IMG/VR virus record: IMGVR_UViG_3300009548_000024
Location: 1 to 29,266 of that record
DNA from: a virus
Direction: 5' to 3' (one strand)
DNA: 29,266 bases
Below the pieces are notes generated by a model. That model was not told the DNA's origin and did no database searches. It worked only from the letters and a program-made list of their open reading frames with translations. Below, piece by piece: positions 1-6,906 of the stretch. Numbering within the stretch: position 1 is the first letter of the stretch; every line of letters begins with the position of its first letter. Made by a program: the position numbers and the translations under genes.

Positions 1-1
1 C

Positions 2-154
2 AATGGAACATTTGATGATTCGGTTATGTCGTGGTTGATTGGTCAATATGTCCGTGAAACTCTGCCCTATGCTACACGGACACGCAAAGGTCCGGGAGAT
101 AATAAAGGTCGCGGTGGAAATCAAAAAAAACCTTCATCAAAAGCATATTATTGA
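2..154 (+). CDS. Probable terminase large subunit, C-terminal fragment
   Basis: An open frame enters from the left edge and stops with TGA at 152-154, giving the last 50 residues of a longer protein. It begins NGTFDDSVMSWLIGQYV and ends in a Lys/Gly/Asn-rich basic tail (about residues 27-50 of the fragment). The Asp-Asp followed by a hydrophobic helix resembles the last acidic motif of the TerL RNase-H-like nuclease, which in many terminases sits near the C-terminus. Position supports this: TerL normally lies a few genes upstream of the portal. TerL drives ATP-dependent DNA packaging through the portal and cuts the concatemer. The ATPase motifs are outside the window, so the call is inferred from a short tail plus context. 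Confidence 0.5.
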   Translation, partial: NGTFDDSVMSWLIGQYVRETLPYATRTRKGPGDNKGRGGNQKKPSSKAYY

Positions 155-165
155 AAGGAATAATT

Positions 166-753
166 ATGAGAGATTCAGGGCTTGTAACAAGGACTCCAGT
201 AACAAAACCCGATTATATGATAACATCTAAAAACAATTCAGGCTCAAAAGAAAAAAATCTTTTAATAGCTAGATGGCTTGGGAGAAGAGGTTTAGGCATA
301 AAAGATTGGGCCTCTGATGATAATATGGCATTGAAATTACTTCCTGAACTTGTGAAAAGGAAATATATTCCTACCTTGCAATTCGATGTGAATCTCAATT
401 TATGGAAGATGCACATTGCGCCGAAGCCCTTTGAAGGCCATGATAGGCTAATTATTATTCGCACGGGTGCTACTTTATCACAGTCAATTGTCAATGCAGT
501 TTTAGAACTTCCTGAAGTGAAACAGATACAAGAGAAGGTGAAAGATAAGTTTAAACATGAGATAGAACAGATCGTTAATAACGCCAATGCGGAAGGGGTT
601 CATATCCCGGCATTGGAAGTAAAAGAAATTACTTGTATTTGTAAAAAGTGGCCTTATAAAGTAATAAAATTAGATAAAAATCATAATTGTGCTGAATGTG
701 GCTTACCTTTAAACCTATATCCCAAGGAGAACTTGTATGAAATTAAAACCTAA
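166..753 (+). CDS. Unknown 195-aa protein with C-terminal four-cysteine (zinc-ribbon-like) end
   Basis: The start is ATG 166, preceded by AAAGGAA; a TTG at 151 in the same frame has no useful ribosome site and overlaps the previous stop. Residues 47-115 read as an alpha/beta segment: a helix, then a strand around the Trp in NLNLWKMHI, then a helix in GATLSQSIVNAVLEL. This order vaguely recalls small phage alpha-beta sandwich proteins, but the match is weak. Residues 118-140 are a charged helix. The C-terminus carries Cys157-x-Cys159 and Cys175-x2-Cys178, spaced like a zinc-binding knuckle. The gene overlaps the next one by 17 bases. Function not recognised; a regulator or nucleic-acid-binding role is only a guess from the cysteines. 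Confidence 0.8.
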   Translation: MRDSGLVTRTPVTKPDYMITSKNNSGSKEKNLLIARWLGRRGLGIKDWASDDNMALKLLPELVKRKYIPTLQFDVNLNLWKMHIAPKPFEGHDRLIIIRTGATLSQSIVNAVLELPEVKQIQEKVKDKFKHEIEQIVNNANAEGVHIPALEVKEITCICKKWPYKVIKLDKNHNCAECGLPLNLYPKENLYEIKT

Positions 754-1078
754 CGATCAGATAGTGAATGAATTTGTGATACCTTTTACAATCGCGCTGA
801 AGAAGTGGTGTACTGAACATACTCTTCAGCTTTACGGGCCGATAGAACATCGACGGGTGCCGGGTGACGCGAAACATCCTGAAGAGGGCTTTGTCTTATA
901 CGGCGGTGTGGAACATATTATCAGCCACGATCAATGCGAGTTTGGTGTTTCCTTTGGGGAACGCTTCAATAATCCGATTCCTGAAACACTCGATGAGTTG
1001 CAATCAGTTTTGGATAGTGTGACAGACCCTCTCACGGATTATTTTTGGCCTGGGAGAAGAAAAGAGACGGTGCATTAA
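737..1078 (+). CDS. Unknown 113-aa phage protein
   Basis: ATG 737 follows an AAGGAGA ribosome site (723-729) that lies inside the end of the previous gene, so the two are probably translationally coupled. The product is soluble, with no signal peptide or membrane segment. It has a helical N-terminus (IVNEFVIPFTIALKKW), a middle section rich in Gly, His and Glu, and an acidic helical stretch (ETLDELQSVLDSVTDPL) before a short basic tail. No motif is recognisable. It sits in the small-gene cluster between the terminase end and the portal. Confidence 0.75.
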   Translation: MKLKPNDQIVNEFVIPFTIALKKWCTEHTLQLYGPIEHRRVPGDAKHPEEGFVLYGGVEHIISHDQCEFGVSFGERFNNPIPETLDELQSVLDSVTDPLTDYFWPGRRKETVH

Positions 1079-1111
1079 CGGCTAGCCGGATGACCGGCAA
1101 AGGAGATGACA

Positions 1112-1399
1112 ATGGGTATCGGTGAATTATTCGAGTTCGAGAAAACAGGGCAAATACTGCCGGAAAGAGGGCCGGTCGATCCGCTTGTTATCTCTGCATC
1201 TCGCCAAAACGGTTCTATGCCGTGGGACTTGCTTTTTGCCCACGGATGGCGAATTGTCGGAATGAACCATTATCGCCTTGACGGGAAAGAATGTCTGTTC
1301 TGTGCCATGATAAAAGACGGCAGATGCATTGTCGCGGAAGGGCCACAAGACATCGGTATTTTCAAGTGGCTCGAAGAGAAGGCCGGGTTAAAGGGATAA
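1112..1399 (+). CDS. Unknown 95-aa phage protein
   Basis: Two in-frame ATGs occur at 1106 and 1112. AGGAG at 1101-1105 abuts the first and is spaced six bases from the second, so 1112 is chosen. The product is small and soluble with several aromatic residues (MPWDLLFAHGWRIVGMNHY) and two cysteines close together in CLFCAM. I see no known domain. It is the last gene before the 256-base control region that precedes the portal operon, so it probably ends the upstream transcription unit. Confidence 0.75.
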   Translation: MGIGELFEFEKTGQILPERGPVDPLVISASRQNGSMPWDLLFAHGWRIVGMNHYRLDGKECLFCAMIKDGRCIVAEGPQDIGIFKWLEEKAGLKG

Positions 1400-1408
1400 C
1401 AAACAGCT

Positions 1409-1425
1409 CACGCGCTCGTCGCGTG
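1409..1425 (+). other. Short RNA hairpin after the upstream gene cluster
   Basis: CACGCG (1409-1414) pairs with CGCGTG (1420-1425) around a five-base loop. No T-run follows, so alone it is not an intrinsic terminator. It lies ten bases after the stop of the gene ending at 1399 and could stabilise the 3' end of that message. Confidence 0.4.
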
Positions 1426-1444
1426 TAGCGGGAGTTAATTTCTC

Positions 1445-1473
1445 TTGACAGAAAAGTTGCTTTGGAATATATT
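1445..1473 (+). promoter_or_regulatory. Sigma-70-type promoter (TTGACA, 17 bp, TATATT)
   Basis: A consensus -35 box TTGACA at 1445-1450 is followed by a 17-base spacer and TATATT at 1468-1473, five of six matches to the -10 consensus. Transcription would start at about 1480 and run into the leader, the small gene at 1656 and the portal operon. The likely start point falls inside the left arm of the terminator hairpin at 1475-1511. RNA begun here would therefore lack the outer half of that arm, while RNA arriving from upstream would form it in full. The boxes are seen directly; activity is inferred. Confidence 0.65.
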
Positions 1474-1474
1474 C

Positions 1475-1511
1475 CCGGCTAATATTAATTTTAATTAGCC
1501 GGTTTTGTTTT
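1475..1511 (+). terminator. Intrinsic terminator 1
   Basis: CCGGCTAAT (1475-1483) and ATTAGCCGG (1494-1502) form a perfect nine-pair stem with an A/T-rich ten-base loop. TTTTGTTTT (1503-1511) follows directly. This is the standard rho-independent pattern on the + strand. It would end transcripts coming from the small-gene cluster. It directly abuts the promoter at 1445-1473. Confidence 0.75.
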
Positions 1512-1520
1512 AAATGGTTC

Positions 1521-1641
1521 TCTACAATGGGTAGGGGGCCATAAGACCGTAAGCCAAAAGGGTGGATACGGCATGAGAAAGCAACTAATCAGAGCCGTAG
1601 TGTAGGCGCTTATTCAGCGTCCATGCTACGGCTTTCTTTTT
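1521..1641 (+). promoter_or_regulatory. Candidate structured leader RNA or small RNA with alternative pairings
   Basis: No good reading frame occupies this stretch, yet it is rich in complementary segments. CCGTA at 1547-1551 can pair with TACGG at 1567-1571. The segment TACGGC at 1567-1572 can instead pair with GCCGTA at 1594-1599, which is the left arm of the terminator at 1593-1641. The right arm of that terminator, CTACGGC, can also pair with the first segment. Mutually exclusive pairings of this kind are typical of attenuators and riboswitches, but they are also possible by chance in a GC-containing leader. It matches no riboswitch class I can recall. It could equally be a free RNA of about 160 bases ending at the terminator. 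Confidence 0.4.
1593..1641 (+). terminator. Intrinsic terminator 2 (possible attenuator before the portal operon)
   Basis: AGCCGTAG (1593-1600) pairs perfectly with CTACGGCT (1626-1633). An inner extension GGCGC/GCGTC with one G-U pair closes a short loop, and the U-rich tail TTCTTTTT (1634-1641) follows. Because it lies downstream of the promoter at 1445 and only 15 bases before the next gene, it may limit rather than block transcription of the capsid operon, or it may end a small RNA. Confidence 0.7.
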
Positions 1642-1655
1642 CATGGGGGTTTAAA

Positions 1656-1796
1656 GTGTCTCCTAAAAATACCAAGGTAGATAAAATTTATCAGGCAATC
1701 AAAAAGAAATCCGGTGATAAGGGCATGGCGGCTGCGACTGCTCAAAATATAACTGGTAAATCGCTGGCAACCGGCAAAAAGCCAAAAGGTAAATAA
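1656..1796 (+). CDS. Small basic pre-portal protein (46 aa)
   Basis: A GTG start at 1656 opens a 46-residue frame whose TAA stop overlaps the portal ATG (TAATG). A G-run (GGGGG, 1645-1649) serves as a modest ribosome site. The product has KVDKIYQAIKKK, then GMAAATAQNITGKSLATGK and a Lys/Gly-rich end. This resembles a recurring class of very small phage proteins with a helix, an AA-x-Ala-Gln/Asn-x-TGKSL motif and a basic tail that often sit beside terminase or portal genes; their function is not established. The coupled overlap with the portal supports a real gene. A true start elsewhere is unlikely because no other suitable codon lies upstream in frame. Confidence 0.7.
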   Translation: MSPKNTKVDKIYQAIKKKSGDKGMAAATAQNITGKSLATGKKPKGK

Positions 1797-3820
1797 TGGC
1801 TGAACAAGCCCTACAAAAATCAGGCATGGTTGATTTGGAAGATATTTTCCCTGGCATTGACCCGGACATGATGGATATTCCTGAACCTCATGACCAGCTT
1901 GCCGTTCATGTTCGTTCTGTTTGGCAAACGAATTGGCAAGCCAAACAGGTTATTGAGCAAGAAGATTTAGCCAATGAGCGCCGGGTTAAAGGTGAATATG
2001 ACCCTACACACCTTGCCGCGATAAAAGACGCTGGCCTTCCTGAAGACACAATACGCATGACCTACCACAAGTGCCGTGACTGCTGTTCATGGGTGCTTGA
2101 TACCATTGATCCTCTCGGTGATCGTACATGGGACGTTGAGCCGGATGGTGTTGTTGAAATCCCTCCTGAGCTTCACGATCAACTCATTCAGCAAAAACAA
2201 GCAGAGATGCTGCAAGCGATTATGCAACAAGCTCAAGCATCCGGTCAACAACTCGACGAAAATCAAGTTCTACGAATGATTGAATCTTCTGAGCCTGAAC
2301 TTATCGGCCTTATTCTTGAGGAAGCGAAAGCCGTTGCTGAAGAACGCTGCACCAATATGGAACGGCTGATTATGTCTCAACTTCATGAAGGTGGGTGGGA
2401 TGATGCATACAAGGCTTGCGTTGATGATTTCTCAAAGCGTAAAGCTGCGGTAATGAAAGGCCCACTCCCTAATAAAATCAGAGTGCTGAAAAATGATGAA
2501 AAGACGGGAAGATATAAAGCAGTAGATAAAGTTGTACCCGGCTTCTGGCGGGTAAATCCTTTTGATGCTTATCCTGCGCCAAATTCTCTGAATCCGAATG
2601 ACGGCGATTTCATAGAGATTGAACATTATGATCCGCTCGACCTTTCCCGGCTGATTGGTCAACCCGGATATGATAGTGACGCCCTCCGTAAAATTCTTGC
2701 CCTATACCCGAAAGGGCATCATGAAACAACAGTAATTGATGATGAGCGTAAATGGCTTGAGAATGAAGATGTAAGCGGTGCTCAACTCGATGCTTACGGC
2801 GGGAAAATAGACTGTATCAACTTTTGGGGTAATGTCCAGGGCAAGATTCTCCGTGATTGGGGAATGAGCGAAAAGAAAGTTCCTGATGGAGATTCGTATT
2901 ATCCCGTCAATGTGAAGATGGTTAACAACATCATTTTCCAGGCCCGTATTAATCCTGACCCTCTTGAACGCAATCCTTACGATTCCGCTTCATTCGTTAA
3001 AAATAACGATAGTGTGTGGGGTGAATCTCCTGCTGACTTGATGAAGGGTCTTGAAAATATGGCCCGTGCTACGATCAGAAACATGATGTATAACGTGGCG
3101 ACTTCTTCAGGTGCAGTATGGGAAATTGATGAAACTCGGCTGGCTCCTGGGGATGATGGCGATATTTATCCCGGCAAAAAGTTGATGACTACCAACAAGA
3201 GGATGCAGGAAGGTCCGGCACTTCGGATGTATCAGGCCAAACTGAACGCTCAAGAGTTACTTTCTGTTTTCGATAAATTTACCAAACAGGCTGATGACAC
3301 AGTTGTTCCGGCCTTTGCCAATACTGCTGCTGGTGGGGAAAGAACGACCTCGGCTCTTTCAATGAGAATGTCTGCTGCTGGCCGGAATATCAAGATGGCT
3401 GTTGATAATATCGACAGTGGCATAATCCACAACAAGATTGACAAGTTATTTACATGGAACATGCTGAATGTCGATGATCCTTCCATCAAGGGAACGACAA
3501 GGGTAGTGGCTCGGTCTACCAAGTCTCAAGCTGCGCGTGAACAAATGGCGACACGGCACTCTGAATTTGTTGACAGGATTGCGCGTAATCCCATTCTCAC
3601 AAGGATCGTCGGTGATAAGGGGCTTGCTTATGCCTTGGGCGAAAATGCAAAGTCACTTCAAATGAATGTGAAGATGTTGATTCCGAACCTAGAAATGATA
3701 GAGAAATCTCCAAATCAACCGCTTAACCCGGCTCAAGGTGGAGAACAGCCCCCTGCGGCAAATGGGGAGACTCTTGACCATGCCGGTAATCCTGCTGGTG
3801 GGCCACAAGGAGCCGCTTAA
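1796..3820 (+). CDS. Portal protein
   Basis: This 674-residue protein has the size and layout of podovirus-type portals, which form the dodecameric ring at the unique capsid vertex through which DNA is packaged and ejected. A helical N-terminus (residues 35-100) leads into a Gln-rich insert (about 126-157). The central part (220-300) contains the segments GPLPNKIRV, FWRVNPFDAYPAPNS and DFIEIEHYDPLDLSRL. The later part has SVWGESPADLMKGLENM and SALSMRMSAAGRNIK, resembling the portal stem and crown helices. The C-terminal 30 residues are Pro/Gly/Asn-rich and probably disordered. Upstream terminase context and the downstream scaffold and capsid genes agree. Start and stop overlap the neighbours by one base each, indicating coupled translation. 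Confidence 0.88.
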   Translation: MAEQALQKSGMVDLEDIFPGIDPDMMDIPEPHDQLAVHVRSVWQTNWQAKQVIEQEDLANERRVKGEYDPTHLAAIKDAGLPEDTIRMTYHKCRDCCSWVLDTIDPLGDRTWDVEPDGVVEIPPELHDQLIQQKQAEMLQAIMQQAQASGQQLDENQVLRMIESSEPELIGLILEEAKAVAEERCTNMERLIMSQLHEGGWDDAYKACVDDFSKRKAAVMKGPLPNKIRVLKNDEKTGRYKAVDKVVPGFWRVNPFDAYPAPNSLNPNDGDFIEIEHYDPLDLSRLIGQPGYDSDALRKILALYPKGHHETTVIDDERKWLENEDVSGAQLDAYGGKIDCINFWGNVQGKILRDWGMSEKKVPDGDSYYPVNVKMVNNIIFQARINPDPLERNPYDSASFVKNNDSVWGESPADLMKGLENMARATIRNMMYNVATSSGAVWEIDETRLAPGDDGDIYPGKKLMTTNKRMQEGPALRMYQAKLNAQELLSVFDKFTKQADDTVVPAFANTAAGGERTTSALSMRMSAAGRNIKMAVDNIDSGIIHNKIDKLFTWNMLNVDDPSIKGTTRVVARSTKSQAAREQMATRHSEFVDRIARNPILTRIVGDKGLAYALGENAKSLQMNVKMLIPNLEMIEKSPNQPLNPAQGGEQPPAANGETLDHAGNPAGGPQGAA

Positions 3821-4083
3821 TGATAAGGCCGGGAAAAGAACTTAACTATAGCTTGTCACGGTTGATACTTAATAACCCTGAAATTATTAAATGGTTCAAA
3901 GATTCATTAGCGGATCAACTAGATGTGAATATCGACTTAATAGATGAACCTGGGATTCGCGGCCAAGGAAAGGCTCAAGAACTTCGGGAGATCATCCAGT
4001 TTATAGAAGCTGCACCTGAACAAGTAAAAAATCAGCAAAAAAGGGACAGCCACCCGGCACCCAAACAAATGAGGATAGTCTAA
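3820..4083 (+). CDS. Small post-portal protein (87 aa)
   Basis: ATG 3820 overlaps the portal TAA by one base. The product has a helical N-terminus (LNYSLSRLILNNPEIIKWFKDSL) and the segment IRGQGKAQELREIIQFI at about residues 46-62. Small proteins with a Gln-Gly-x-Ala-Gln-x-Leu motif followed by a helix are common between portal and scaffold genes in short-tailed phages. Their precise role is not known to me. The basic C-terminal tail is probably disordered. Context makes a head-assembly accessory role likely. Confidence 0.75.
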   Translation: MIRPGKELNYSLSRLILNNPEIIKWFKDSLADQLDVNIDLIDEPGIRGQGKAQELREIIQFIEAAPEQVKNQQKRDSHPAPKQMRIV

Positions 4084-4138
4084 AGACACCTCAAATCTAA
4101 TTATGGAGAGAGCGAAAGCACTCCAAGGAGAGTAACAA

Positions 4139-5209
4139 ATGGCACTCGGAACGGACAGAGAATCAATCAGGAAAGAAGCTGAAGAAGCTGAAGCAGAATT
4201 GCTCAAGATCAAAGCGGAAAACGACCAGAAAGAAGCAGATAGGTTAGCCGAAGTCAAAGAACTTCCGGTAGGGTCTGTTGCTATCGAAGATATTTTCTCG
4301 GCTGAAGGTGACACCACTATTCCTTCCGGGTCTGGCATTGAAGTTAAAACCGATGATGCAACTCCTGCTGCTACTGCGGTCACTGACACTGAAGCTGCGG
4401 CGTTGAAAGCGGAAAATACTCGGCTTCAATCGGAACTGGCGAAACTCAATGCTCGTTTTGAATCGACCTTTGGCAATTTCAACAAGGCTGGCATGGCTGA
4501 ACTCCAGAAGAAGGTTGATGATCTGGAAAACAAGCTGGCTGCTGCAACTGCGGCTCCTGCTGCCGTTTCTGAAGTGTTTACTACAAATCGTGAAGAGATG
4601 GTGAAAGACCTGGGGGAACCGGCTGTTAAGGTAATTGAATTTCTCCAGGGCAAAATCACTTCTCTTGAAACAGCCCTTACTGATGTAACCGGACAGGTCA
4701 AGGCTACCGGCGAAAAGGCGGGTAAACTGGAAGAAGGCCAAACAGCGATTGCGACACGAAGCTATTATTCGGCTCTCGATAGTCTCGCTCCTGACTGGCG
4801 GAAGATCAACGGTGACGATAAGACCCCTCAAAACCCGAAATTTCTTACTTTCCTAGACAAACAGATTCCGGGAACCGATATGACCTATGATTATGCTATC
4901 AAGGTTTATCATGAGCGGGGGAACGCCGTCAAAGTGGCTGAAATATTCAATCTCTTCAAGGCGTCAGAAGGTGCTGTTACTACGGCTGCTGCTGGCGGTG
5001 ATAAAGAGGAAATTATACCTGAACCGGGTAAAACTGGTAGGGGTAGTACCCTACCCAAACAAAAAACTGAAAAACGGACCTATACTCAAGCGGAAATAGA
5101 TCGCTTCGATACGTTGAAGAAGGCCGGGAAACTGAAAGCGACTCAGGCTCAAATAGACGCAATCGAAAGCGATATTCAAGACGCAATTTTAGAAGGAAGG
5201 GTCCGTTAA
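4139..5209 (+). CDS. Probable capsid scaffolding protein
   Basis: The ATG follows a well placed AAGGAGAG site. The 356-residue product is highly charged and helical. Coiled-coil stretches lie at about residues 6-40 (rich in Glu, Ala and Lys) and 85-130 (AENTRLQSELAKLNARF, then LQKKVDDLENKLAAA). Ala/Pro/Thr-rich linkers separate them, and a further helical region runs from about 160 to 200. Residues 205-275 look more globular (SYYSALDSLAPDWRKIN). The C-terminus is Lys/Gln-rich and helical, as in scaffolds that bind the capsid through a basic C-terminal helix. Position directly before the major capsid gene is the classic scaffold slot. It has no protease motif that I can see. Confidence 0.75.
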   Translation: MALGTDRESIRKEAEEAEAELLKIKAENDQKEADRLAEVKELPVGSVAIEDIFSAEGDTTIPSGSGIEVKTDDATPAATAVTDTEAAALKAENTRLQSELAKLNARFESTFGNFNKAGMAELQKKVDDLENKLAAATAAPAAVSEVFTTNREEMVKDLGEPAVKVIEFLQGKITSLETALTDVTGQVKATGEKAGKLEEGQTAIATRSYYSALDSLAPDWRKINGDDKTPQNPKFLTFLDKQIPGTDMTYDYAIKVYHERGNAVKVAEIFNLFKASEGAVTTAAAGGDKEEIIPEPGKTGRGSTLPKQKTEKRTYTQAEIDRFDTLKKAGKLKATQAQIDAIESDIQDAILEGRVR

Positions 5210-5222
5210 AAGGAGCCTTACG

Positions 5223-6302
5223 ATGAAGAATTTCAACAGATTCATGCAGTCAAAATGGGGGATATTCGCCCTCGTTATCCTGTGCGCTGCAATCGCACAC
5301 CTTCAGGGACATAGTGCTTTTGCATTTATGGCCGCTGGCCTTATTGCTGGTGTCCCTGGTGAAGTGGATTATACAAACCAGACAGGTGACGCCCGTATCC
5401 CGGCCCTTTTCTCTCGGATTTACCGGGATAAGTTTTATGATGCAGTCTGCGCGGCCAACATTACCAACACGAAATATACCGGTGAGTTGAAAGGACTCGG
5501 CAACCAAGTAACTATCAATACCATTCCTACCGTCAAGATTTACCCCCTGGTGCGCGGTCAGAAGCGCCAATGGCAAGAGCTTACTTCTGCGCCGGTTATC
5601 ATGACCGTCAACCGTGGGACCGTCTTTGACTGTCTTATCCTCGACGCCGATAAATCCCAAATGTGGGATAAGGATTTCCTTGGGACTCTTTCCAAGGATG
5701 CTCGTCAACAGAACGCGATTTACGTTGATGGTCTTTTCCTGTCCACCAACTATCCCTATGCCGCTGCCGCTAATACTGGTACTGCTGCCGGTAAGAAATC
5801 TGGTACTACTGCAACCGTCGCCGGTCCCGGCTACAACATGGGCGTAAGCGGTACGCCTCGCGGCGTCAACAAGGTCAACGTGGTTGACGCAATCCGCGAT
5901 TGCCAGTCTGTCGGTGACGAACAATCCTGGCCTACGGATGATCGGTGGATGGTCATTCCTACCTGGATGGAAAATATCATGGATATGTCGGATTACAAGG
6001 ATGAATCCATGACCGGCATGAAATCTACCTGGGCTGGCGGACGGATCGGCACTTGCGCCAAATTCAAGCTCTATTCCACAAACCTCTACACGCCGATTGC
6101 TGACGGCTCCGGCCACACGGCATATCCGGTGATCTTCGGCCACATTTCGGCAATCAGCTTCGTGCAGCAACTCGCCAATGTCAAATATTTCCCGGAACTT
6201 CAGGAAGTCAACGGCGCTGGTCTGTGCGGAGAAAACATCTTCGATTGGTCCGTGACTTATCCTGACGCTCTCGGCGTTCTGTACTGCTACCAGAACCGGT
6301 AA
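5223..6302 (+). CDS. Major capsid protein with a signal-like N-terminal leader
   Basis: A 359-residue protein follows the scaffold with a strong AAAAGGAG site seven bases before ATG 5223. From about residue 45 it reads as an HK97-type capsid subunit: DARIPALFSRIYRDKFYDAV (N-arm), GNQVTINTIPTVKIYPL (extended loop), VFDCLILDADKSQMWDKDFL and QQNAIYVDGLFLS (spine helix region), and a P-domain-like C-terminal half with DDRWMVIPTWMENIM. The first 36 residues are odd: two Lys and an Arg, then WGIFALVILCAAIAHL and an AFA motif, like a Sec signal peptide. ATG 5328 would remove this leader, but no ribosome site precedes it. A cleaved propeptide or assembly leader is possible. Confidence 0.82.
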   Translation: MKNFNRFMQSKWGIFALVILCAAIAHLQGHSAFAFMAAGLIAGVPGEVDYTNQTGDARIPALFSRIYRDKFYDAVCAANITNTKYTGELKGLGNQVTINTIPTVKIYPLVRGQKRQWQELTSAPVIMTVNRGTVFDCLILDADKSQMWDKDFLGTLSKDARQQNAIYVDGLFLSTNYPYAAAANTGTAAGKKSGTTATVAGPGYNMGVSGTPRGVNKVNVVDAIRDCQSVGDEQSWPTDDRWMVIPTWMENIMDMSDYKDESMTGMKSTWAGGRIGTCAKFKLYSTNLYTPIADGSGHTAYPVIFGHISAISFVQQLANVKYFPELQEVNGAGLCGENIFDWSVTYPDALGVLYCYQNR

Positions 6303-6325
6303 TAATCGGCTCAATCAATCATAAT

Positions 6326-6343
6326 GGGGGGCTTCGGCCCTCC
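6326..6343 (+). other. UUCG-tetraloop hairpin between capsid and next gene
   Basis: GGGGGGC (6326-6332) pairs with GCCCTCC (6337-6343) around TTCG, giving seven pairs with one G-U. No T-run follows, so it is not an intrinsic terminator. C(UUCG)G loops are very stable. In this position it may protect the abundant capsid message from exonucleases or reduce read-through. Confidence 0.65.
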
Positions 6344-6359
6344 AATGGAGGTTAGAACA

Positions 6360-6848
6360 ATGAAGAATTTTAAAGACTTTCTGAAGAGGATTTATCTCTT
6401 CCCGGTCAACATGCTTCTCGGTGTCACCACTACTGCGGTTGTTGGGACTGCTGCGGTTCCTTACCGTAGCATGGGTAAAAGTTTTATCACCCCTCCGGCT
6501 ACTGTCACTGTGCCTTTAACAGCCGTCACCAATGATGTCGTGCAATGCGTCCCTTATCTCAAAGGGTGGCTGATTGAAGGAATCATAGTAAAGATGCTTA
6601 CCAGAGGTACAGCAACCACGATTACCGGTCAGTTTGGTATAACCGGTGGCACTACCAATGGCTTCGCGGCTTCTGCTGACCTCACGGCGGCTGGCCCGTT
6701 CCTTTCTCCCCTCGCTGGTACTTATCCTGCTGCTGGTGGTTTCCTTGCGGCTGCTGATGGTACTGTTGACTTGCTTCTTTCAACGATCACTTTAATGACT
6801 GTTGCTCCGATAATAAGCGTCCAGTTGATCGTCAACGACACTAACTAG
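6360..6848 (+). CDS. Probable virion structural protein, capsid-associated (162 aa)
   Basis: ATG 6360 is chosen because GGAGG at 6347-6351 is eight bases upstream; an earlier in-frame ATG at 6324 lies just before the hairpin and has no site. The product opens with MKNFKDFLKR, then a hydrophobic stretch (IYLFPVNMLLGVTTTAVV) to about residue 28, recalling the leader of the capsid protein, which also begins MKNF. The remainder is beta-rich and Thr/Ala/Gly-rich (TATTITGQFGITGGTT), as in small decoration or spike proteins. Placement right after the capsid gene fits a head-surface role. No specific family recognised. Confidence 0.7.
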   Translation: MKNFKDFLKRIYLFPVNMLLGVTTTAVVGTAAVPYRSMGKSFITPPATVTVPLTAVTNDVVQCVPYLKGWLIEGIIVKMLTRGTATTITGQFGITGGTTNGFAASADLTAAGPFLSPLAGTYPAAGGFLAAADGTVDLLLSTITLMTVAPIISVQLIVNDTN

Positions 6849-6906
6849 CCCTAATTTACCCTGCGGCTAAAGGCCGGGAAAATACGGCATAGACAAGGAG
6901 AAAATT

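Noticed and set aside
39-230. Open frame of 63 aa at the left edge
   Set aside because: It overlaps the terminase-like C-terminus in another frame and the next gene, has no ribosome site and an unremarkable product.
1521-1650. tRNA or known riboswitch in the leader
   Set aside because: No cloverleaf with T-loop GTTCAA and no conserved core of c-di-GMP, TPP, preQ1 or fluoride riboswitches could be found.
5250-6314. Long antisense open frame (354 aa) opposite the capsid gene
   Set aside because: It mirrors the codon pattern of a well-supported + strand gene, has no plausible ribosome site, and its product has no recognisable domain.
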